Origin: Paraburkholderia bannensis
GTDB lineage: Bacteria; Pseudomonadota; Gammaproteobacteria; Burkholderiales; Burkholderiaceae
Assembly: GCF_014200455.1 (NCBI RefSeq)
Contig: NZ_JACHBW010000001.1
Span: 310,001-374,000, forward strand
DNA length: 64,000 nucleotides
Reading direction: 5' to 3'
Part shown: piece after piece, positions 21,986-30,291 of the stretch
Numbering within the stretch: position 1 is the stretch's first letter
How the letters are laid out: each line of letters starts with the position of its first letter
Program-made: the position numbers and the translations under genes
Notes under the pieces: generated by a model
What the model was told of the DNA's origin: nothing
The model's database searches: none
Seen by the model: the letters and a program-made list of their open reading frames with translations, nothing else

Positions 21986-22978
21986 ATGCCTCGCCTGCTC
22001 CCCCGGCTTGCAAGCTTGCTGCGCGTGTGGCCGTCCGCCGCGCTCGCACTGCTTGCCTTATGCTGCGTCACGCCGCGCGCCGCGCTCGCGCAAACGTGCT
22101 CGTTCACGCTCAGCAATATCGTGGTCGGCAACATCAGTACGATCTCCGGCGTCCCCGCCGATGCCAACGGCACACTCACCGCGAACTGCAGCGGCTATTC
22201 GACTTCGACAATCCGGCTGTGCCTGAGCCTTGGCATTCCTTCCGGCGGATTCGATCCACGAACGCTGAAGGGGCCGTCCAGTTCGACGCTCGCCTACAAC
22301 ATCTACAGCGATGCCGCGCACACGACCATCTGGGGCTCGATCAATTCGAGCACCTGGAAGGCGGTCATCGTCGATCTGCCCGTCGTCAGCGGAAGCGCCT
22401 CGACCAGCTTGACCTTGTATGCGCGCGTCAACGCAGGGCAGAATGGGTCGCCAGTCGGCACCTATACCCAAACGTTCGCCACCACGGACACGCTGTTGAC
22501 CTATCTCGGCTATTCGGGTGCGCCGCCCACCTGTACCGGCGCGTCGACGCCTTCGGCGCGGCTTAGCTTCACGGTTACCGCCGCAGTCGCGGCCGATTGC
22601 AACATTACGGCGGCGCCGCTGGCCTTTCCAGCCGTCACGGCGCTCAACAGCCAGGTCACGGCCAACACGAGTGTCCAGGTCACCTGCGTCTCGGGCGCTC
22701 CGTACACGATCGCACTCGACGCGGGGACCACGCCGGGCGCCACTGTGGCGAACCGGCTGCTGCTGCTCAACGGCGGCTCTACCACCGTTGCCTACGGCCT
22801 CTTCAAAGATGCGGCCTGGGGCCAGCCGTGGGGCGACGGCACGAGGGGCACCACCACGAACGCCGGCACGGGTAACGGCAATTCGCAAGCCTTCACGGTC
22901 TACGGACGCATCCTGCCTCAGTCCGTGCCCCCGCCCGGCAACTACTCCGACACGATCACGGCGACAGTCAGCTTCTAA
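21986..22978 (+). CDS. Two-domain SCPU protein, likely pilus tip subunit
   Basis: 330 residues. Signal peptide ends near residue 35 (AALA/Q). Two SCPU-like domains in tandem: the first (about 37-190) starts CSFTLSNIVVGNIS, the second (about 200-330) repeats the Cys pair (ADCNIT and VTCVSG), YTIALDAG and a final ITATVSF strand. The second domain closely resembles the first gene of the operon, so it can join the fibre while the first domain is free for adhesion; that is an inference. ATG 21986 is preferred over GTG 21980 because AGGAG then stands 8 bases away. Confidence 0.88.
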   Translation: MPRLLPRLASLLRVWPSAALALLALCCVTPRAALAQTCSFTLSNIVVGNISTISGVPADANGTLTANCSGYSTSTIRLCLSLGIPSGGFDPRTLKGPSSSTLAYNIYSDAAHTTIWGSINSSTWKAVIVDLPVVSGSASTSLTLYARVNAGQNGSPVGTYTQTFATTDTLLTYLGYSGAPPTCTGASTPSARLSFTVTAAVAADCNITAAPLAFPAVTALNSQVTANTSVQVTCVSGAPYTIALDAGTTPGATVANRLLLLNGGSTTVAYGLFKDAAWGQPWGDGTRGTTTNAGTGNGNSQAFTVYGRILPQSVPPPGNYSDTITATVSF

Positions 22979-22995
22979 ACGCCGCTGCGGTCAAC

Positions 22996-23036
22996 AAAAA
23001 ACCCGTTCGTGCTCACGCAGCGAACGGGCTTTTCTT
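22996..23036. terminator. Bidirectional terminator between pilus and sugar-ABC operons
   Basis: CCCGTTCG/CGAACGGG stem with A-run on the left and T-run on the right. Confidence 0.88.
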
Positions 23037-23052
23037 TTAGCGAATTGCGCCT

Positions 23053-24171
23053 TTACGCAATGCGCTCTTCCGTCTTCGGATCGAACAGCACGGCCTTCGA
23101 TACATCGAACAGCAGTTCCATGCTGTTCAGCGGCTGCGGATTCGCGCCCGGGTGCACACGGCTCACCACGCGCTTGCCGTTGACCTGCGCGAACACCAGC
23201 GTGTCCGGACCGGTCGGCTCGATCACATCAACCTTCACCGTATGACGTTGCAGTTCGTGGCCGTGACCGTCGTGCGAACTGCGCGCGTCGGTGATGCGTT
23301 CCGGGCGCAGGCCCAGCACCACTTCCTGGCCGATATGGCTACGCAGCTTGTTGGCGTCGAAAGGCAGGTTCAGCACGTTGCGCGCCACGCCCGTATCCAG
23401 TTCGATGCCCACGCCCGAGCCCTGCTCCACCAGACGGCCGTTGATGAAGTTCATCGGCGGCGCGCCGATGAAGCCCGCCACGAAGAGGTTCGACGGCGAA
23501 TCGTAGATGTCCTGCGGCGCGCCGAACTGCTGCACGATGCCGTCCTTCATCACCGCGATGCGGTCGCCCAGCGTCATCGCCTCGATCTGGTCGTGCGTCA
23601 CGTAGACGATGGTCTTGCCCACGCGCTGATGCAGCAGCTTGATTTCCGAACGCATCTCGATGCGCAGCTTGGCGTCGAGGTTCGAGAGCGGTTCGTCGAA
23701 CAGGAACATGATCGGATCGCGCGCCAGTGCGCGGCCCATCGCGACGCGCTGACGCTGGCCGCCCGACAGCTGGCCCGGCTTGCGGTCGAGCAGATGCTGG
23801 ATCTGCAGCATGCTGGAGACACGGTCGACGATCTGCGTCTGCTCGGCCTTCGGCACCTTGCGGATGTTCAGGCCGAACGAGATGTTCTCGCGCACCGTCA
23901 TCGACGGATAGAGCGCGTAGGACTGGAACACCATCGCGATATCGCGATCCTTCGGCGAGAGGTTGTTCACCACCTTGCCGTCCATCATGATCTCGCCCTT
24001 GGTCACGGTTTCGAGACCCGCGATCATGTTGAGCAGCGTCGACTTCCCGCAGCCCGAGCCGCCGACCAGAATCAGGAACTGGCCGTCTTCGATGTCGATG
24101 TTTACGCCCTTGAGGACGGGCACCCCGTTCGGGTAGGTCTTGTAGACGTCGCGAATGGAAAGGCTTGCCAT
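23053..24171 (-). CDS. Sugar ABC importer ATPase (UgpC/MalK type)
   Basis: 372 residues. Walker A GGSGCGKST at 37-45, signature LSGGQRQRVAMGRALARDP near 136, Walker B FLFDEPLSNLD near 157, and a C-terminal OB-type regulatory domain (MalK-like, about 240-372) with VLGLRPERI. Powers the importer encoded by the two permeases and binding protein upstream. Last gene of the operon. Such ATPases may be shared between several carbohydrate importers. Confidence 0.94.
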   Translation of the reverse strand: MASLSIRDVYKTYPNGVPVLKGVNIDIEDGQFLILVGGSGCGKSTLLNMIAGLETVTKGEIMMDGKVVNNLSPKDRDIAMVFQSYALYPSMTVRENISFGLNIRKVPKAEQTQIVDRVSSMLQIQHLLDRKPGQLSGGQRQRVAMGRALARDPIMFLFDEPLSNLDAKLRIEMRSEIKLLHQRVGKTIVYVTHDQIEAMTLGDRIAVMKDGIVQQFGAPQDIYDSPSNLFVAGFIGAPPMNFINGRLVEQGSGVGIELDTGVARNVLNLPFDANKLRSHIGQEVVLGLRPERITDARSSHDGHGHELQRHTVKVDVIEPTGPDTLVFAQVNGKRVVSRVHPGANPQPLNSMELLFDVSKAVLFDPKTEERIA

Positions 24172-24200
24172 GCTATGAATCCTTTAATCGAATGCGGGGG

Positions 24201-25058
24201 TTAGCCCTTCACCGCGCCCGCCGTGAGGCCGCGCACGAAGTAGCGGCCGGCGATCACGTAGACGAGCAGCGTGGGCAGCGCGGCGATGATCGCGCCGGCC
24301 ATGTCGACGTTGTATTCCTTCACGCCCGTGGAGGTGTTCACGAGATTGTTCAGGGCCACCGTGATCGGCATCGAATCGACGCCCGAAAACACGATACCGA
24401 ACAGGAAGTCATTCCAGATCTGCGTGAATTGCCAGATCAGGCACACCATGAAAATGGGCAGCGAGATCGGCAGCATGATGCGCGTGAAGATCATGAAGAA
24501 ACCGGCGCCGTCGATGCGCGCAGCCTTCACGAGTTCAGCCGGCACGCTCACGTAGAAGTTGCGGAAGAACATCGTGGTGAACGCGATACCGTAGACCACG
24601 TGCACCACCACCAGACCGCCAATCGTGTTCGACAGGCCGAGAAAGCCTTCGAGACGCGCCATCGGCAGCAGGATCGCCTGGAAGGGGATGAAGCAGCCCA
24701 CCAGCAGCATCGTGAAGAGCGCATCCGCGCCGCGAAAGCGCCAGTGCGTGAGCACATAACCGTTGAACGCGCCGATGATCGACGAGATCAGCACGGCCGG
24801 AATCACCATCTTCACCGAGTTCATGAAGAACGGCTGCATGCCGTCGCAACGCACGCCGGTACAGGCTTCGGCCCATGCCTTCACCCACGGCGCGAAGCTG
24901 GGGTGCGCGGGCAGCGTGAGCATGTTGCCCGTGTGGAGTTCGTCGAGCGTCTTGAACGACGTCGAGAGCATCACGTAGAGCGGGAACAGGAAGTACAACG
25001 CGAACAGGATCAGCACCGCGTAGATAAAAACGCGGCTCACCTTCATCTTAGGCTGCAT
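24201..25058 (-). CDS. Sugar ABC importer permease (MalG-like)
   Basis: 285 residues, six predicted membrane helices, EAA loop at AARIDGAGFFMIFTRIMLPIS. The first helix is FIYAVLILFALYFLFPLYVMLS. Its start overlaps the end of the other permease gene by 11 bases, so the two are coupled and act as a heterodimer. Confidence 0.93.
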   Translation of the reverse strand: MQPKMKVSRVFIYAVLILFALYFLFPLYVMLSTSFKTLDELHTGNMLTLPAHPSFAPWVKAWAEACTGVRCDGMQPFFMNSVKMVIPAVLISSIIGAFNGYVLTHWRFRGADALFTMLLVGCFIPFQAILLPMARLEGFLGLSNTIGGLVVVHVVYGIAFTTMFFRNFYVSVPAELVKAARIDGAGFFMIFTRIMLPISLPIFMVCLIWQFTQIWNDFLFGIVFSGVDSMPITVALNNLVNTSTGVKEYNVDMAGAIIAALPTLLVYVIAGRYFVRGLTAGAVKG

Positions 25059-25992
25059 TGCGCGTGCTCCTCGATTCCAGGTACATGAGCGGCACGAGCA
25101 CGGCCACCACCGTCGCGAGCATCATCATCGACGAAGCTGCGCCGACGCCGAGTTGCCCGCGGTTGAACGAAAACGTGTACATGAAAATGGCCGGCAGCGA
25201 CGACGAGGTCCCCGGGCCGCCTGCGGTGAGCGCGACCACCAGATCGAACGTCTTGATCGTGATGTGGCACAGGATCAGCAGCACCGAGAAGAACACCGGA
25301 CGCATGCTCGGAATCACGATCTTGCGGTAGATCGTGGGCAGCGTCGCGCCGTCCACCTGGGCGGCCTTGAAGATTTCGCTATCGACGCCGCGCAGGCCCG
25401 CGAGGAACAGCGCCATGCAAAAGCCGGTCGACTGCCACGCCGCCGCGACGACGATACAGAAGATCGCCTTGTCCGGATCGTTGAGCCAGCCAAGCTGGAA
25501 GCTCGTCCAGCCCCAGTCGTGCAGCACCTGCTGGAGGCCCAGATCGGGATTGAAAATCCACTGCCAGGCCGTACCCGTGACGATGTACGAGAGCGCCATC
25601 GGATAGAGGAACACCGCGCGCAGCGCGCCTTCCTGACGAATCTGCTGGTCGAGCAGGATCGCGAGAAACAGGCCGAGAAACACGCAGATGGCGATAAATG
25701 GAATGCCGAACCAGCCGAGGTTCTGCGCCGACGTCCACCAGACGTCGTTCGAGAACAGCTCGCTGTAGCGGTCCAAGCCAGCAAAATCGTAGCGCGGCAT
25801 CAATCGCGAATTGGACAGCGAGATATAGCCGGTAATAGCGATGAAGCCGTAGACGAACACAAGGCTGATCAGAATACTGGGCGAAAGCACCAGCTTCGGA
25901 ATCCAGCGGTCTGCGAGCGCCGCCATCGGCGACGCGCGGCGCGATTCAGCAGGCGTGGCCGCCTTGCCGTTGCCGCTAAGAGAAGCAGTCAC
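25048..25992 (-). CDS. Sugar ABC importer permease (MalF-like)
   Basis: 314 residues. Cytoplasmic N-terminal 40 residues, then six membrane helices beginning LVLSPSILISLVFVYGFIAI, with EAA loop around FKAAQVDGATLPTIYRKIVIPSM. I chose the GTG at 25992 (V/MTASLSGNG) because AGGAG lies 7 bases before it; the ATG at 26085 lies within a hairpin region and gives an unconserved extension. Pairs with the MalG-like permease. Confidence 0.92.
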   Translation of the reverse strand: MTASLSGNGKAATPAESRRASPMAALADRWIPKLVLSPSILISLVFVYGFIAITGYISLSNSRLMPRYDFAGLDRYSELFSNDVWWTSAQNLGWFGIPFIAICVFLGLFLAILLDQQIRQEGALRAVFLYPMALSYIVTGTAWQWIFNPDLGLQQVLHDWGWTSFQLGWLNDPDKAIFCIVVAAAWQSTGFCMALFLAGLRGVDSEIFKAAQVDGATLPTIYRKIVIPSMRPVFFSVLLILCHITIKTFDLVVALTAGGPGTSSSLPAIFMYTFSFNRGQLGVGAASSMMMLATVVAVLVPLMYLESRSTRNAA

Positions 25993-26070
25993 TGCGCAAC
26001 TCCTGTTACGGTGCGAAAAATCGGGGTGACCTTGCGCACGATGAAGGGGTTCGGGTTGAACCGTCATGCC

Positions 26071-26102
26071 CGGGATGCGCCGCACGCGGCGTGCGCATCC
26101 CG
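26071..26102 (-). other. Intercistronic hairpin between binding protein and permeases
   Basis: Perfect 10-bp arms CGGGATGCGC and GCGCATCCCG, no T-run. Placed between the binding-protein stop and the first permease. Such hairpins often protect the 5' message and keep binding protein in excess. Confidence 0.6.
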
Positions 26103-26128
26103 TCTTGCTTCACAAACTCACTGCTTGA

Positions 26129-27376
26129 TTACTTCGTCTTCGCTGCCTTCGCGAGCGCTTCGACCGCGCTCTTCGAGTCTTGCGTCGAGTTCATGAACTT
26201 CGTGACGACGTCGGTGATCGCACCGGCCGTGGCATCGGCTTGCGCCATGCCGTGAGCCAGCGACGGAACGTAGCCGCCGGCCTTGATGGCCGTCTGCTCA
26301 TCCGCGTACGACTGCTTGCCGCAATCGTCGAACTTGCTCATATCGACGCCCAGACGCACCGGGATCGACCCCTTGTACAGGCTGAACTGCTCCTGGAACG
26401 CCGGGCTCATGATGGTCTTGGCCAGCGCCAGTTGGCCCGGCGTTGCCGTCTTCTGGCCCTTCTGCTGGAAGAACACGAACGAGTCGACGTTGAATGTGTA
26501 ACCCTTCGAGGTGCCCGGGACCGGGGCGCAGATGTAGTCCGCACCCGGCTTCTTGTTCGCGTTGTTGAACTCGCCCTTGGCCCAGTCGCCCATGAACTGC
26601 ATGCCGGCCTTGCCGTTGATGACCATGGCCGTGGCGAGGTTCCAGTCGCGGCCCGTGCGGCCGTTATCCATGTACGACTCGATCTTGCGAACCGTGTCGA
26701 ACACGCCGACCATCTGCGCCGACGTGAGCGTCTTCTGGTCCAGATCGACGATGGCCTTCTTGTAGAAGTCCGCGCCCTGCGAGAGGACCACGTCTTCCCA
26801 CAGCGTCAGGTCCTGCCACGGCTGGCCGCCTGCGGCGACCGGCTGGATACCCGCGGCCTTGAGCTTGTCAGCGAGGGCGAAGAATTCCGGCCATGTGGTC
26901 GGGGCCTTCGCGCCGACCTTGTCGAGCGCGGCCTTGTTGATCCACAGCCAGTTCACGCGGTGCACCGAGAACGGCGCGGCGACATAGTGACCGTCCGCGT
27001 GGATGATCTTGTCGATCTGCGGCGGCAGGTTCGCCTTCCAGTCGCCCGCGACCGGGTCGATCGGCACCAGCACGCCCTGCTCCGCCCATTCCTGAATCAG
27101 CGGACCCTTGATCTGGGCTGCCGAAGGCGAGTTACCCGAGATCACCTGGGTCTTCAGTGCGGTCATGGCTGCCGCGCCCGCGCCACCGGCAACGGCGAAA
27201 TCCTTCCAGGTGTAGCCCTGCTTCTGCATGTCGTCCTTGAGCACGCCGACGGCCTTCGATTCGCCGCCCGACGTCCACCAGTGCAGCACTTCGATCGACT
27301 CGGCAGCTTGCGCCGTGGCGACGCCGCCCATCAGACCTGCTGCGCACAGGGCGCCCATGATCGCTCGGAATTTCAT
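26129..27376 (-). CDS. Sugar ABC importer periplasmic binding protein (glucose/mannose type)
   Basis: 415 residues with a signal peptide ending near AQA (residue 24). Mature start ESIEVLHWWTSGGESKAVGVLKDDMQKQGYTW is typical of the glucose-binding GtsA class in Pseudomonas and Burkholderia. Later GGQPWQDLTLWEDVVLSQ and MVINGKAGMQFMGDWAKGEF fit the same group. First gene of the importer operon and divergent from zwf, which supports glucose as the ligand. Confidence 0.9.
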   Translation of the reverse strand: MKFRAIMGALCAAGLMGGVATAQAAESIEVLHWWTSGGESKAVGVLKDDMQKQGYTWKDFAVAGGAGAAAMTALKTQVISGNSPSAAQIKGPLIQEWAEQGVLVPIDPVAGDWKANLPPQIDKIIHADGHYVAAPFSVHRVNWLWINKAALDKVGAKAPTTWPEFFALADKLKAAGIQPVAAGGQPWQDLTLWEDVVLSQGADFYKKAIVDLDQKTLTSAQMVGVFDTVRKIESYMDNGRTGRDWNLATAMVINGKAGMQFMGDWAKGEFNNANKKPGADYICAPVPGTSKGYTFNVDSFVFFQQKGQKTATPGQLALAKTIMSPAFQEQFSLYKGSIPVRLGVDMSKFDDCGKQSYADEQTAIKAGGYVPSLAHGMAQADATAGAITDVVTKFMNSTQDSKSAVEALAKAAKTK

Positions 27377-27866
27377 TGCTTATCTCCTCCAGACACCTGA
27401 ACAAAAAAATCGGTTGGCCCCTGATTGCGCCAGGGTGCGGTGTAGTTCAAACAGGCAAAACACTGGACGGACGAAAGTGGCGCCGGAGTACCGCGCGCGC
27501 GTGTTGTCTTGGGATGCGCGCGGGCCGCGGGCCGGTTTCCGGCCGCTGGACGCTCAAGAGATGAGTGGTTCGGGATGCAAAGACTGTCTCCTCTTTTGAT
27601 TTTGTCCGGCCCACGCCCGCCAGGCTTATTCGCTGCCTGTAGATGCGCGGCCAGTCGAGGCGCCGCCTGCATCGTTCATGCGCGCGCGGCTTGCCGTTCC
27701 CACATGTGGCTGGCCTCGATCATGCGCCGGGCTCGCCGATGGACAGATTCATTGTCCTTTAACATGGGAGACGTTCCGTCCGACTCGCGAAATGCGCCTG
27801 AAGACCGCCGCAAACCCTCGCCGGGCCGCGCTTCCGCACGCTTTTTTCATCGAATCAACGTTACCT
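27377..27866. other. Intergenic region upstream of the importer operon
   Basis: About 490 bases without a convincing gene between the binding protein start and the zwf promoter. It should carry the importer promoter on the minus strand; I cannot place it. No second copy of the HexR-type palindrome is seen. Confidence 0.4.
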
Positions 27867-27867
27867 C

Positions 27868-27895
27868 TTGATTTGGATTGTAGTTAAACTACAAT
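27868..27895 (+). promoter_or_regulatory. zwf promoter (sigma-70 type)
   Basis: TTGATT at 27868-27873 and TACAAT at 27890-27895, 16-base spacer, about 135 bases before zwf. The -10 lies inside the HexR-type palindrome, so bound repressor would block polymerase. Confidence 0.6.
27877..27895. promoter_or_regulatory. HexR-type operator
   Basis: Perfect 19-bp palindrome ATTGTAGTTAAACTACAAT centred on 27886, matching the known HexR consensus (TGTARTTNAAYTACA-like). It lies between the divergent importer and zwf-pgl-glk/hexR operons; the regulator is encoded in the third gene of the latter. Confidence 0.82.
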
Positions 27896-28031
27896 TCAGT
27901 GTCAAAAAAAATTTTATCGGACTACGGCCGCCTGGCGGACCGCTGCCCGCGCCCCGCTGGCGTGGCCTGAGCGGCCCGGTTCAAGTGCGCTTCTAGCCTG
28001 GGTTCGACCCATCTGGACTGTGACGGAGACT

Positions 28032-29498
28032 ATGCAAATCCCTACCGATTCAGGATTCACGTTCGTGCTGTTCGGCGCCACCGGCGACCTGGCGATGCGC
28101 AAGATTCTTCCCGCACTGTTCGAAGCGCACCGCTCGGGCATGCTGGCAGAGTCCGGCAAGATCGTGGGCGTGGCGCGCCATGAGAACGACCGCGATCACT
28201 ATCTCCAGTGGGTCGAGGAACACGTCAAGCCGCACGTCTCGAAAGGCGGTCTGGACGAAGCCGCCTGGGCCAGCTTTCTCGAACGCATCGTCTATGTGAA
28301 GCTCGATCTGTCGCGCGCCGAAGACTTCGGCACGTTGCGCGACGGCATCGCCGGGTTGCCTGGCATCCGCGTGTTCTATCTGGCCACCGGCCCGTCGCTG
28401 TTCGTGCCGATCTGCCGCGCGCTGGCCGCGGTCGGCCTGAACGCGAATGCGCGCATCGTGCTGGAAAAGCCGCTGGGCTACGACCTGAAATCGTCGAACG
28501 CGATCAACGACGCGGTGGGCGAAATCTTTGCCGAAGAGCAGATCTATCGCATCGACCATTACCTCGGTAAAGAGCCGGTGCAGAACCTGCTGGCGCTGCG
28601 CTTCGGCAACGCCCTGTTCGAGCCGCTGTGGCGGCGCGAATGGGTCGAGAGCATCCAGATCACGATCGCGGAAGAACTCGGCGTGGAAGCGCGCGGCGAC
28701 TTCTACGACAACACCGGCGCGCTGCGCGACATGGTGCAGAACCACTTGCTGCAGCTGCTTTCGATCGTGGCGATGGAGCCGCCGCACTCGATGGATTCGG
28801 ATTCGGTGCGCGACGAAAAGCTGCGCGTGCTGCGCGCGCTCAAGCCCATCGATCCCAACGAAATCAGCAAGGTCGCGGTGCGCGGCCAGTATCACGCGGG
28901 CGTGATCCGCGGCACGCCGGTGCCCGCCTACGCCACCGAAAAAGGCGTCAAGCCCGACAGCCGCACCGACACCTTCGTCGCGCTGAAGGTGGAGATCGAA
29001 AACTGGCGCTGGGCCGGCGTGCCCTTCTTCCTGCGCACCGGCAAGCGTCTGGCCGACCGCGTCGCGGAAATCGTGGTGAATTTCCGGCCCGTGCCGCATT
29101 CGGCGCTCGGTCCCACGGCGCTGCGTCCCGGCGCGAACCGCCTAGTGATCCGCCTGCAGCCGAACGAAAGCATTCGTCTCTATTGCCTCGCCAAGCAGCC
29201 CGGCGAAGGCATGAACCTCGCGAGCGTGCATCTGGATCTCGCCTTCGACCAGTTCTTCCGCGAAGGCCAGATGGAGGCGTATCAGCGTCTCTTGCTCGAC
29301 GTCATCAACGGTCGCCTTGCCCTCTTCGTGCGCCGCGACGAGCAGGAAGCCGCGTGGAAATGGGTCGAGCCGATCCTCAACGACTGGAGCGTGTCCACGC
29401 GTGCGCCCAAGCCCTACGCGGCGGGCACATGGGGACCGGCGGCGGCCAGCGCGATGCTGGCGCAGCACGGCACCTGCTGGCTCGAAGAAGAGAATTGA
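28032..29498 (+). CDS. zwf: Glucose-6-phosphate 1-dehydrogenase Zwf
   Basis: Oxidises glucose-6-phosphate to 6-phosphogluconolactone, entry to the Entner-Doudoroff and pentose-phosphate routes. 488 residues. NADP-binding GATGDLAMRK near residue 15, EKPLGYDLKSSN, the substrate/catalytic block YRIDHYLGKEPVQN near 172. ATG 28032 is preferred over GTG 28020: it has GGAG just upstream and starts where the family starts. First gene of the HexR-controlled operon. Confidence 0.96.
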   Translation: MQIPTDSGFTFVLFGATGDLAMRKILPALFEAHRSGMLAESGKIVGVARHENDRDHYLQWVEEHVKPHVSKGGLDEAAWASFLERIVYVKLDLSRAEDFGTLRDGIAGLPGIRVFYLATGPSLFVPICRALAAVGLNANARIVLEKPLGYDLKSSNAINDAVGEIFAEEQIYRIDHYLGKEPVQNLLALRFGNALFEPLWRREWVESIQITIAEELGVEARGDFYDNTGALRDMVQNHLLQLLSIVAMEPPHSMDSDSVRDEKLRVLRALKPIDPNEISKVAVRGQYHAGVIRGTPVPAYATEKGVKPDSRTDTFVALKVEIENWRWAGVPFFLRTGKRLADRVAEIVVNFRPVPHSALGPTALRPGANRLVIRLQPNESIRLYCLAKQPGEGMNLASVHLDLAFDQFFREGQMEAYQRLLLDVINGRLALFVRRDEQEAAWKWVEPILNDWSVSTRAPKPYAAGTWGPAAASAMLAQHGTCWLEEEN

Positions 29499-29589
29499 TG
29501 TGAGTGCATGAGTGCGCGCACGCCGTAATGCACAGATATGCACAGATGAACGACCCCGAACACCTACAAAAAAGCAGCCTGGAGGAGAA

Positions 29590-30291
29590 GTGATCGAGCT
29601 TCACGTATTCGACGACCCGCGCGTCCAATCCGACGCGCTGGCGCGAGCCGTGGGCGACGCGCTACATGCGTCGCTCACCGCTCTTGCAGCCGCGCCCGGC
29701 ACCGGTGCGCGCCGCGCGACGCTCGCCGTCTCCGGCGGCACGAGCCCGCGTCCGTTTCTCGAAAACCTGTCGACGCATCGCTTCGACTGGACCCACACCG
29801 ACGTCACGCTGGTCGATGACCGCTGGGTGCCCGAAAGCGATGCGGCCAGCAACGCGCGCCTCGTGCGCGAAACGCTGCTCCAGCACGCAGCCGCCAACGC
29901 GCGCTTCCTGCCGCTCGTGGACGTGACGCAGGATCTCGACGCCCACGTCGCCGCGCTCAACGCCGACCCGCAACGCCTCGTGCCGAACGTGGCTGTACTG
30001 GGCATGGGCGAGGACGGCCACACCGCCTCGATCTTCGCCGATGCCCCCGAGTGGCATGAGGCCATCACCACCGCGCGCCCGTTCGTGGCCGTGCATCCGC
30101 AGGCAGCGCCCCATGCGCGCGTGTCGTGGTCGATGCAGGCCCTGCGCCAGGTCGACCGCCTGTTCCTGCTGATCGCGGGACAGCGCAAGCTCGACGTGCT
30201 GCAACAGGCGGCCGCGACAGAACAAAACAACGCCATCTCCAGGCTGGCGAACGACAAGGGAGTGAGACTCGATGTCTACTGGTGCGCCTAA
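29590..30291 (+). CDS. pgl: 6-phosphogluconolactonase Pgl
   Basis: Hydrolyses the Zwf product to 6-phosphogluconate. 233 residues. SGGTSPRPF near residue 47, [13 protein letters not shown] near 78 and [12 protein letters not shown] near 138 mark the family. GTG 29590 is chosen because GGAGG stands 4 bases before it and the conserved part begins there (VIELHVF). Its 3' end overlaps the next gene by 20 bases. Confidence 0.94.
   Translation: MIELHVFDDPRVQSDALARAVGDALHASLTALAAAPGTGARRATLAVSGGTSPRPFLENLSTHRFDWTHTDVTLVDDRWVPESDAASNARLVRETLLQHAAANARFLPLVDVTQDLDAHVAALNADPQRLVPNVAVLGMGEDGHTASIFADAPEWHEAITTARPFVAVHPQAAPHARVSWSMQALRQVDRLFLLIAGQRKLDVLQQAAATEQNNAISRLANDKGVRLDVYWCA

Noticed and set aside
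20133..22049. 638-codon minus-strand frame opposite the usher
   Set aside because: Mirror of the usher reading frame with very high Arg content and no motifs.
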